In this document: piece by piece, positions 12,401 through 22,123 of the stretch | Layout: every line of letters starts with the position of its first letter | Position numbering within the stretch: the first letter of the stretch is position 1 | Origin: Umbilicaria muhlenbergii | Lineage: Eukaryota > Ascomycota > Lecanoromycetes > Umbilicariales > Umbilicariaceae | DNA: 64,000 nucleotides | Direction of reading: 5' to 3' | NCBI GenBank assembly: GCA_000611775.1 | Contig: KK106981.1 | Span: 8,541,431 to 8,605,430, forward strand | The notes under the pieces: model-generated | Seen by the model: only the letters and a program-made list of their open reading frames with translations | Told to the model about the DNA's origin: nothing | Databases searched by the model: none | Position numbers and translations under genes: made by a program

Positions 12401-15254
12401 GGCGGGAGAAGTTTGCCATCAACCTGCTGATCTGGTTTTCCTGTGGTCTCGTTATATTCTTCATCGTCATATTCCCTCAGGTCATCTGTCCGAAGCAGCA
12501 CGTCTATTCTGCAGCCGAACTCACATCGTACGATGGCAAGAAAGGACACGACTCCTTCCTTGCTATACGTGGTGAGGTCTTTGATCTGGGGGCCTTTATC
12601 CCCAGCCATTATCCTTCAATCGTTCCTCAGTCAGCGCTGCAGAAATACGCAGGCATAGACGCTACCGATCTCTTCCCAGTGCAGGTGTCGGCGCTTTGCC
12701 AAGGCACGACGGGATCAATCGACCCTACCGTGCAGCTCAGCTATACTCCTTCGAACATATCAGGGTCTGCAAGCGTCATTAGCAGCACCGATTTGAACGC
12801 GCGATATCACGACTTTAGATACTTTACCAATGACTCCAGGCCTGATTGGTACTGGGAGCAGATGATTATGCTCAGAGCGAACTACAAGAAGGGCGATGTC
12901 GGATATACTCCAAAGTACGTAAGCCAACTAGCAACCAAACAGAATTCAATCGCCATCTTGAACGGACGAGTATACGACTTCACCAGCTATGTAAAAGGCG
13001 GTCGTCGAACTGAGGCACCCCCAGGTCAAGAGGTGCCGTCCTCTGCCGATACCAACTTCATGAACCCTCTTGTGGTTAATCTCTTCCAGCAACGTGCTGG
13101 GCAAGATGTGACCAAATATTGGGAGACTCTGAACATCGACTCTGAGAAGCGGTCCCGTATGCAGAAGTGTCTTGATAACCTCTTCTTCGTTGGGGTGACG
13201 GATACAAGAAATTCGCCTAAGTGTCTATTTGCCCGATATATACTGCTCGCAGTTTCGATCTTTCTGTGCAGCGTCATTGGATTCAAATTCTTTGCAGCGC
13301 TACAATTTGGTGAACGGAACCTACCTGAGAACTTGGACAAGTTCATCATATGTCAAGTCCCCGCATACACAGAAGATGAGGAGTCTCTACGCCGTGCCAT
13401 CGATTCCGCCGCACGGATGAAGTATGACGACAAGCGCAAATTGCTCGTCATCGTCTGCGATGGAATGATCATTGGTCAAGGGAATGACAGGCCAACACCG
13501 AGGATCGTTCTAGATATCTTGGGTGTTTCGGAGACAGTCGATCCGGAGCCATTAAGCTTTGAGAGCTTGGGCGAGGGTATGAAGCAACACAACATGGGGA
13601 AGGTCTACTCCGGGCTGTACGAGGTGCAGGGCCACATCGTGCCATTCTTGGTGGTGGTGAAGATCGGGAAGCCTTCTGAAGTCTCGAGACCCGGTAACCG
13701 TGGCAAACGTGATTCTCAGATGATCATCATGCGATTTCTGAACCGCGTCCACTACAATCACCCAATGACGCCACTCGAATTGGAAATGCATCATCAGATA
13801 CGGAACATTATCGGAGTCAATCCGACCTTCTACGAGTTCATGCTACAAATCGACGCCGATACTGTTGTGGCTCCCGACTCAGCCACGCGTATGGTAGCAG
13901 CATTCTTGCACGACACCAGACTAATCGGCATATGTGGGGAAACCGCACTCACCAATGCCAAATCCTCCTTCATCACTATGATTCAGGTTTATGAGTACTA
14001 CATATCCCATAACCTTACGAAAGCTTTCGAGAGCTTGTTTGGATCCGTTACGTGTCTTCCAGGTTGCTTCAGTATGTATCGCATACGCGCTGCAGAAACA
14101 GGAAAGCCACTTTTCGTCAGTAAGGAGATTATTGAATCGTATTCCCAAGTCCGGGTCGACACTCTCCACATGAAGAACCTGCTACATCTGGGAGAGGATC
14201 GATACTTGACTACCCTGCTACTGAAGCATCACTCGAAGTACAAGACTAAGTATATCTTCAATGCACATGCCTGGACCGTCGCACCCGAGAGTTGGAAGAT
14301 TTTCTTGTCACAACGCCGAAGATGGATCAACTCGACTGTACACAACCTTATTGAGCTTATTCCGCTCCAACAGCTGTGCGGTTTCTGTTGTTTCAGTATG
14401 CGATTTGTCGTCTTCCTCGACCTACTCAGCACGATTGTTGCACCGGTGACCGTGGCCTACATTGCCTATCTGATCGTCTTAATCGCCATGAACTCAACCG
14501 TCATACCTTTGACAGCTTTCATTCTCCTTGGTGCGATTTATGGTCTCCAAGCGATCATCTTTATCTTGCGACGAAAGTGGGAGATGATTGGATGGATGAT
14601 CATCTATATCCTAGCCATGCCCGTTTTCTCTCTTGGCCTGCCACTATACGCGTTCTGGCACATGGACGACTTTTCATGGGGTAGCACCCGTGTCGTCACC
14701 GGCGAGAAAGGCAGGAAAGTCGTCATATCGGACGAAGGAAAATTCGACCCAGCGTCCATTCCAAAAAAGAGATGGGAAGACTGGCAAGCCGAGCTCTGGG
14801 AAGACGCCAAGACTCAACGAGACGATCGCTCGGAGGTGTCCGGGTTTTCGTACGGCACAAAATCCTACCATCCCGCGCAATCCGAATACGCCTTCCCGCA
14901 CGCGACCAACATGTCGCACATGGAGTTGCCGAGATACGGATCCCGCATGTCTCTCGTGCCCTCGGATGTCATGTCGCGGGGCTACCCCGAGAACGTGGAG
15001 ATGGCGGATCTTTCGGGTCTGCCGACCGATGATGCGATATTAGCGGAGATACGAGATATTCTCAAGACGGCGGATTTGATGACGGTGACGAAGAAGAGTA
15101 TCAAGATGGAGTTGGAGAGGCGGTTTGGTGTTAGTTTGGAGGCCAGGAAGAGTTATATTGGATCTGGTAAGTGACTTGTTTTGCGTAGTCGGTTTAGGGG
15201 TTGGTACTGATTTATGTTATAGCTACGGAAGCGATCTTGTCCGGACAGCTTTGA
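9457..15254 (+). CDS. csmA: Class V chitin synthase with myosin motor-like domain
   Basis: Makes hyphal-wall chitin at growing tips; the fused myosin-like domain is known to bind actin and hold the enzyme at the apex. Exons 9457-9569, 9627-9815, 9882-15166 and 15223-15254 (introns 57, 66 and 56 bp) give 1872 residues, the usual length. Residues 1-100 carry the family start ([13 protein letters not shown], then [15 protein letters not shown]). The P-loop GESGSGKT is at 102-109. Membrane segments lie near 905-970, a cytochrome b5-like region near 985-1010, another segment near 1216-1240, the catalytic core with LPGCFSMYR and QRRRW at about 1578-1582, C-terminal helices from about 1598, and DEK_C near 1816-1860. 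The last intron replaces an unspliced SGK ending with the conserved [10 protein letters not shown] tail, which supports it. Confidence 0.96.
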
Positions 15255-17133
15255 GCGCGTTGGTATGGAGATGTATATTCCTTGGAGTGAGTGGCATTAG
15301 CGGTGGTGGCATTGAGATGGAGTCAAGGGACGGGGTGTAATGATGGGATTTCTGGGCTCATTGGAGAAGGATAGGAAAAGAGTTGTCCGGAGTTAGGGTG
15401 CTGGAAATGTTTCTTTTGGCACGCACCGGGGTTCCTGTAGCATCTATTTAGGAGCCGTTTTGCATTTGAATGTCACATAGCTTGTTACTAATTGACGTCT
15501 ATATTTCATTCCTTTTCCTTTTCACAGACCCATACATGTACTAGTTGAAGAGGGCCTCCAGTGCACAATGGACCACCATCGCGATCATTATGATCCTCCG
15601 CTTCGAGTTTTGGTGGTACTACCATCCATCGCACCCACCCATGCACCCATCTACTCGCCATGGGCCTCCAGCGCACATGATCGAAGATCGTCGATTAGGT
15701 TATACCCCTTCGCCACTACAGCACCAAGGAACCCTCCGCGGAACCCTCTGACGCCCTGTGGAACCTGACACAGACGGACCTGGCAGCCCTTGCTCGGATA
15801 TGGAGATACACAATCTCTTTTCAAGACTGAATATGTAGGACGAGCCCTTCTTTATATAAAAAGGTGGTGCGTGGAGGTTCTTCAATGATTATGGATAGCG
15901 CAAGGGGCACACGGTCGAGGAAGCTAAGAAACTATACAGCAAAGCTAGTATACCTGGATGAGATTAGACAGAGGGGCCAGCGAGAGAATGCTCAACCATC
16001 AGAATATGAGTGCGGGAAGCGAACGAAAGAACAGGGGAACCGCCGGAGGAGGAATGAGAACTTGGGTCTTGCTCTCAAATTAAGACAATCTCAAAACCCA
16101 CCAATAAAGCTAAGGCTGACGCGAGCACTTCCATGGCAAAGTATCCGCCATAAGGATGCAACGTGAGGAAAGAGTAAGTACATACAGAAGATCAAAAATA
16201 AAAGAGCACGGGGAACAGAAGCACAACAATTCAGCAACTAGAGCAACAACCCTACAACCGCTACCCACAACCCCCCCAACAAACCACCTTCCCCCCTAAA
16301 GCCAAACCCAAGCACAGCGCACAATCACAGCGACAACACCCAACTCCATCAAAGCCACTAAAGCAAGAAGAATCACATCCCACCCCACCTCAACGCCCTA
16401 CGTCACAACCCTCGCTCGACAAATCTCCCCAGCGCTAAGCCTGCGCACACAAAACATGTACAGAATAGCAGCGAAGCGCCTCAAAGCTCTACAACACGGT
16501 CACGCCTCGAACATCTGCAAGAACCACACAACAACTAGATCTCCGGCTGGGCTAGGCAACGGTCCAGAGTAAACCGTGTCGAGTCTCGTGGTAGACAAGC
16601 GGCGTGCACAATCGTGTTGCACGTTACCAGCACCCGCTTGCAAAGTGCTACCCGCAGAACTCAAGCATATCAACAAGTGGAGGAAAAGAAACCAACGGGA
16701 ATTGCCTCGGTAACAGTGAGTGAAGCGGGAACAGCGCAAACTTGAAATCTGCCCCCCCCTCCCAGGGTCTGAGTTGTAATTTGTAGAGGATGCTTCGGGT
16801 GCGGCGTCGGTCTGGGTTCCTTGGAACAGGATGTCATAGAGGGTGAGAATCCTGTATGAGACTGGCAATCTAGCCCGTGTGAAGCTCCTTCAACGAGTTG
16901 AGTTGATTGAGAATGCAGCTCTAAATGGGTGGTGAATTTCATCGCCCACTACATGATGATTGAGAGGTAAGAAATGTTAGTCGTAAAAGTGTCAGTAGCA
17001 GATTGCGCATTTGCAAAATATCAGTGGCGGATCGTAACGAGCTGGGAAGCACAGGAAGGCCCTTCAACTTGATCCCAAGCAACCCCAGTCTTTGACTGCA
17101 ATAAAACAAACAGATACCAGAGCCCTCGGGGGC
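15255..17133. other. Intergenic region with no recognised gene
   Basis: About 1.9 kb between the class V chitin synthase and the tRNA gene. It contains a C/A-rich stretch near 16230-16400 and several short frames without family features. Nothing else was recognised. Confidence 0.5.
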
Positions 17134-17139
17134 AAAAAA
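17134..17139 (-). terminator. RNA polymerase III T-run terminator of tRNA-Leu
   Basis: A run of six T on the minus strand starts three bases after the tRNA discriminator base, the position expected of a polymerase III terminator. Confidence 0.85.
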
Positions 17140-17141
17140 GA

Positions 17142-17306
17142 TGATGAGAGTGGGACTCGAACCCACGCCACTTTCGTGACCAGGAATCAGATGATTGTAT
17201 TAAGGTGTGACCTTAACCTGGCGCCATCTGTGTGGACTGTTAATATTGGAGACTTCTTGGAAATTGGCTGTTGAGGATAACTTACAACCAACTCGGCCAT
17301 CTCACC
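17142..17306 (-). tRNA. tRNA-Leu(AAG) with two interruptions
   Basis: Acceptor halves GGTGAGA and TCTCATC pair fully (one G:T), with discriminator A. The A box TGGCCGAGTTGG and B box GGTTCGAGTCC match consensus. The T arm is GTGGG-TTCGAGT-CCCAC, the variable arm TCAC-GAAA-GTGG is long as required for leucine, and the anticodon stem CCAGG/CCTGG encloses a loop reading TTAAGG, giving anticodon AAG. An intron of about 25 nt follows position 37, and its CCTTAA pairs with the anticodon loop, as usual for nuclear tRNA introns. A second, 58-bp insert (17228-17285) splits the D-loop after GGTT. Without both inserts the product is 82 nt with a normal D arm (GCC/GGC). Either a working gene with an exotic second intron or an insertion-killed copy. 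Confidence 0.9.
17228..17285 (-). other. 58-bp spliceosomal-intron-like insert in the tRNA D-loop
   Basis: On the minus strand the insert starts GTAAGTTATCC and ends CCACACAG, with ATTAACA about 14 nt before the end as a branch-like site. Length, 5' splice consensus and branch spacing match the protein-gene introns in this window (46-66 bp). Precise removal restores a standard leucine D-loop. It lies just 3' of an uninterrupted A box, so polymerase III recognition need not be lost. No bulge-helix-bulge at its ends was evident by eye. Confidence 0.75.
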
Positions 17307-19890
17307 GCTTGTTGTCGAAAAGTGAGGCTCTATTTTACTTATGATTCTATACGGAAAGTGCCGAGGGATCCACTTTGCTACTGCCGCAAGTGGAGAGTTT
17401 ACTCCGAGTAAATCACCTACTTCCGCCGAGCCGATATGTGCTTGATAATAATGAATTGTGTGTGTTCTACAGAAATGACGCTAACTACATTCAGAACAGC
17501 GCTGGAACCACAGATACACGATACGGGGAGACCCCCCAAGATCTCAACAGCGTTAGCAGGTTTCGAGTTGCGCAAATGCTATAAGAGAGCCTTTCCACCT
17601 GCAGTCTAGGTTTACTTAATAAGAAGGTGTCTTTTCATTATCAACTTGCTGCTGAGGATCCCCTAGACTTCTCAGTTTGAGACTGCCCGGTGGTCAGACC
17701 CTCTGTCATTCATGATGTGTTTTTCTCCGTGAGATGCGGAAGGACTCCCAGTGGACATATTAAACAAGTCGGTACCGCGCTGCAGAATAGCCTTGCAAGG
17801 GGCTTCAAGGAACACTGTGTTGAGGTTACAGCTACTGTTATAACCATTTTTAGACTCTACGGCTTCGGAGATAATGCTTCAAGGTATTTTGGTGAACTAT
17901 ATCGTTATATAGCTGCACTACCGCCAAGCCCTAACGCTAATTCGCGGGCCTCTTTGCTAATCGTCTTGTACAGCCATACTGGGCTCATGTGGGATTGGAT
18001 TACGATACACACACAGCGCTATCAGAGACAAAGTCTTCAGGCCATACCGACGTTAGTATACCTCGTGCATATGCCGGGAGGCCCTCAGCTGGCAGGCTTA
18101 AGGTTTGCCGAGGGAAGAGGATGCGTGCTCATGTTTGCGTTAATCGAAGTACATACAAATCATCTTGGTTGACATTTTCAACCTTTGCCAGTCCATGCCT
18201 CACAGGCGTCGGGTCAAACAAATGGCAGTTTCCAAGCAAAACGACGCTAGCGGGCCCCAGCAATAAATCAACAAGGACTGCATATTTGATATCTTGTTAC
18301 CGCGGATCACAGAGCATTTGCAGAGCTCAATGGCATCCAAAATTCCACAGACCTCGTATCCTTAAGCCGGAAGTCGGTGCCTTGTTAGCTAGGGGATCCC
18401 CATGTTGCGGCTGCCATGATCTCGATCCTACACCTGCTCCTCGTCTTGTCTTACTTGCAGGGACATGAGTGATCGTACTCCATTCCGTATCCACTAACAG
18501 CATTTAGCCGAATGTGGCAGAACCCTACCTCGCCTACCAAGCGATGCTTGGAAGAAAAGTTCCCACATTGACAAGAGTATTCTCACCTGCAAGCGGTGCA
18601 GCACGGTCAAACAAATTGAGAAATCTCAAGAACAGCAGATAATCTAAAGGAGTATATGAACTAGGTACGCTTAAATTCTCAGACAAATTGAGCTTGTTGT
18701 TGATGAGAAATCATTTTTCTTGGTACACCTGTCCTATTATATTGATGAATTTTGTGTGAGGAGTTGGGAACCTTTTTTCGCTTCGCGTGCCTACCTCAGC
18801 CCTAGGACGGCCGACATCCGAGTCGTGCCATGGTCTACCGCAATCGCTGTAGGACCCAGACCAGCACGCTCCAACCGCCTCGCTCCGGCTTAGAATAATG
18901 CATTCTGCAATATCTCTGAAAACAGTCGACCAGCATCCTTCAAATTGGCCCGAGTGTTCTCTACCGTGTTTGTGCACTAATGAGTACCAAGACACGATCT
19001 GCAGCAGACATTAGACGCTTTACTCTTTCCAGAAGTCATATTAACCGTGGACATCGCATCCAGTGTTATCATTGATATCATATGCGAGTGCGAGGAAGTA
19101 ACAAAAAGAACAGGCTTATCAACTGGTGGCGATGACGGTTGTTGCCACCTCAAGTTTGTGTTTCAATGTTGTTTCTGCACACTCAAAGTCCTTTTTTGGA
19201 ATGGCCGCTTTTGTCCCGCTTTTGTCCAGCATGATTCGAAATTCCATGGCCAGCATTCCAGAATTGTGAACGAGCTTACATGGTTACTCTTTCTTCTAAT
19301 CAAGACTTGTTCGCCGGCTTAGGGGGTCCATGTCTGGTACAGGTAGTAGGAACAATGGTTTAACATCTCAAAAACCGAGTCTGAGCCTAATTTCTCTCTT
19401 TTTTGTGTTGCGATGTTGTATTGGACAGAAGAATCCCGTTATTTTCGAGACCTGTGCTCATTTCGTTACATCTTCTAAGGTATGATTTATCCAGTTGGGT
19501 CGTCTGGCAGCGGGCTTGCTGATAACCTTGAGTGGAACTTAATAACTTATACCGCTCTGTATCTCACAAGATACACCGGGTACTTTATAGCCTCATGGTC
19601 TACAAGTATTTCAATAACACGACCAAGTGCGCTAGGAACATGCTTTAAGGGTGGCCATTTCCGGTAACAAAGACAGAACTTCCTCATCTATGTTCTTGTT
19701 GCTACATGGTAAGATCAAACCACCATGTTGAACAAAGCGTCCGCATGCGGTCAGCTACTGGACTTACACTAATTATACTCCCTCTTTCGGCACGACCTCA
19801 ATATTGAAACACTGAAAGACCATAGATGAAGCTGTCGGAGATACTGGATACCGCTGTACCCCTCGAATTTGCTTGAGGAAGTACAGACTG
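17307..19890. other. Gene-poor stretch with only short unsupported frames
   Basis: About 2.6 kb upstream of the tRNA and of the HExxH gene. The longest frames (160 residues at 17690-18172 and 159 residues at 17989-18468) overlap each other and show no domain or compositional support. Near 18530-18650 a short frame ending in RVFSPASGAARSNKL is vaguely like a hAT transposase tail, too weak to call. Confidence 0.5.
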
Positions 19891-21375
19891 ATGGCTATAA
19901 CCAGATCTATGGGTCTGAACAAGGCTCCTACACAGCAAAGTAAACAAACTTCTAATACGAGGAGAACTGTTCAACCTACACCCACGCCCCCGGCAGCCCC
20001 AGAGCCTGCGAGGAATGACTTGAGTGGCTGGACTGCGAAGGCTCTCAAGGATTTGAGAGCTCTCGACATCCCAGAGCGAGACTGTACATGGGGCGATCTC
20101 CAGCGGGTACACCCACTGTTCAGCGACGCCAATTTCCTGATGTCTGGTGGCGACTACGCGCGTATCGTTCCCGCGCTGTGCCTAGCCTCCGCTTTCCTTT
20201 ACGAACCTCAAGCTAGCGTCTTTTGGTATTCCCTTGTGTTTGGACGTCACCAACGTGTTCCACACCTTGTCAAAGATGGCCAGGGCGGAAAGCGTGATGC
20301 TACAGAGGAGCCATGGAAGCGGTTTTCAGCAGTGCCTGTCGGAGCCAATGAATGGCAAAGGCTCGAAAGGTTCTGGCAACAGATGCGGCGAGCTCTCACT
20401 ATCAGGTTCAAGGACTTGACCGCTTCAGGTGCCACTGGAGAAACAGATAACATAAACTGGGGAAGGACCTATCCTCCGGGGCGGTTGTTGCGCCACGGCC
20501 GTGAAGCAGTAATTTCATTGTCGAACAGCTTCCGAACCTCTTTGAGAGAATTTGCCACCCCAACACCGGTGGAGTCTTTACCACACTGGTTGCGACAACA
20601 CCATCTACTTGCAGTGACGCTCTTACACGAGGTATGCCATGCGATTCACGTAGTGCGATCCAGAGACGCTGCGGAACCTTTCTTTGAGGATCACGCGCAA
20701 GCGGAACTTGGATTTGCCTGGGAGCAATCTGTGCTTAACGGGCAAATACATCCAGTTGCACATAGAAGGCTTGGCGACGAAACCACCAGATGGGGTCTCC
20801 ACTTCAGCAGATGGCCTGATGAATGGAACAGTCGGGATGCTCATATGTTGTATAGATGGCCGACGAGTCAATACGATCACCCAATCACGAAGGTCAGCAG
20901 GAGACATTGGTTGACGTCATATCTTGTGACAATGGATTATATTCAATCCCTGGCTATGAAACTCGAGTGGGAGGAGATAGCAAAGTACGGCCCGGAGAGG
21001 TTGAAGGTGGTTAAAAAATATGGACTTCGTTCTGGGGTGACGGGTTGGGATGCTTGGCAGCACGCGCAGAGTAGTGGAGCTTCCAGCCAGTTTGAGGCAG
21101 AGGACTATGCATTATGGTCGCAGGATAGCCATGAAAAGTATAGTCTGGTTCGCAGGTACGGTAGCGACAGCGACAGCGATAGCGATAGCGAAAGCGAAAA
21201 GAAGGATGAAGCAAAAATGGAGGATGATCCTATGGACATAGACGACCCTGAAGATGATACAAACAAGAATAAGAGAAGGAGGAGTCCAAGCGATGCTGGT
21301 GACAGTGCACCCGAAGCTGGCAAAGATCCGAAGCGGCCTCGACTATCAACCGGAGGCGACTGCGTGGTATGTTAG
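19891..21375 (+). CDS. HExxH zinc-protease-like protein with basic tail and CaaX-like end
   Basis: Uncharacterised single-exon protein of 494 residues. The ATG at 19891 is used because the six codons before it open only with TTG. Residues 1-50 are Thr/Pro/Ala-rich. The folded part (about 50-400) contains LLHEVCHAIHV, with HEVCH at 246-250, a zinc-metallopeptidase signature; E272, in AELG, is 22 residues after the second histidine and is a candidate third ligand of gluzincin type. After about residue 420 come an Asp/Ser/Glu run, then NKRRRSP and PKRPR, which read like nuclear localisation signals, and finally CVVC, which fits a CaaX prenylation box. Activity and target are unknown; a non-peptidase zinc-binding role is equally possible. 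Neighbours give no hint. Confidence 0.8.
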   Translation: MAITRSMGLNKAPTQQSKQTSNTRRTVQPTPTPPAAPEPARNDLSGWTAKALKDLRALDIPERDCTWGDLQRVHPLFSDANFLMSGGDYARIVPALCLASAFLYEPQASVFWYSLVFGRHQRVPHLVKDGQGGKRDATEEPWKRFSAVPVGANEWQRLERFWQQMRRALTIRFKDLTASGATGETDNINWGRTYPPGRLLRHGREAVISLSNSFRTSLREFATPTPVESLPHWLRQHHLLAVTLLHEVCHAIHVVRSRDAAEPFFEDHAQAELGFAWEQSVLNGQIHPVAHRRLGDETTRWGLHFSRWPDEWNSRDAHMLYRWPTSQYDHPITKVSRRHWLTSYLVTMDYIQSLAMKLEWEEIAKYGPERLKVVKKYGLRSGVTGWDAWQHAQSSGASSQFEAEDYALWSQDSHEKYSLVRRYGSDSDSDSDSESEKKDEAKMEDDPMDIDDPEDDTNKNKRRRSPSDAGDSAPEAGKDPKRPRLSTGGDCVVC

Positions 21376-22123
21376 CACCGGCTCCAGAACAGGCTTGTCG
21401 AGAGAGAGAATGTGTCAAAGTTTGTAGAGGTTTTCGTCGAGTGCGAATGGCAATAGGCTCCAAGCATTACTGGAACTCGCTCACAGGGTTTGGAAGGAGA
21501 TGGGAGTATGATGGGGTTATTAGTCATTCGAGAAACGTGTGAGTGATTGACAGAGATACTTGTATGGTACCGTTGCAAGCAGGCAAATCCTCGAGGAAGC
21601 CCAGAGATTGGTGCATGTGTTGTTAATCGCACCAGGAACATGGCGTGAGAATGATATGGGTTGTACGACGGATTACTAAGGGTTTCAGCGCTAATCATAA
21701 ATGACATCTCCTATTGGCCATCCATACACTCATGCCGAAGACTCTCCTGGAGACATTGAAGAGTATTCATCTATCCAATGACATTTATGCATGTATAGAT
21801 TGGATGATGCGTCTCGTCGTAAGACGGTTACCGTATCGAAGTGGGACTGTTTACGATGACGTACATCTTTCCGCCCTTCACGGCAGCATTCCGCGCCATT
21901 GACCGATGCTAGCCGTTGGAGGGGAGGTTAACAATGTTGTTAGTCGCCCTTTGCAAGTCCATTGACAAGGCCATTCATTACCTTTGTATCTCAAGAATAT
22001 GTAGCAAGCCATCTGGCGTCTGTACATCAGCATCACAATCAATAACAAAACTCCAATCAATATGTAAGCTTGCCTTGCATGCACTGCCTCAGCCTTGGTG
22101 TCTCCCCCACTCCCCCACGCTGC
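21376..22123. other. Intergenic region upstream of the TPP enzyme
   Basis: About 750 bp between two plus-strand genes. No recognisable gene; it should contain the terminator of the HExxH gene and the promoter of the TPP enzyme. Confidence 0.55.

Noticed and set aside
9871-15174. Chitin synthase starting at 9871 and ending SGK at 15174
   Set aside because: The first codon lies in an intron. Two upstream exons restore the conserved N-terminus and a final short exon restores the family C-terminus.
17690-18468. Overlapping 160- and 159-codon plus-strand frames
   Set aside because: They overlap in different frames, lack any motif or signal peptide, and lie in gene-poor sequence.
18530-18650. Possible hAT transposase C-terminal fragment
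   Set aside because: Only about 35 residues, without the conserved Trp or catalytic residues; no terminal inverted repeats or target duplication seen.
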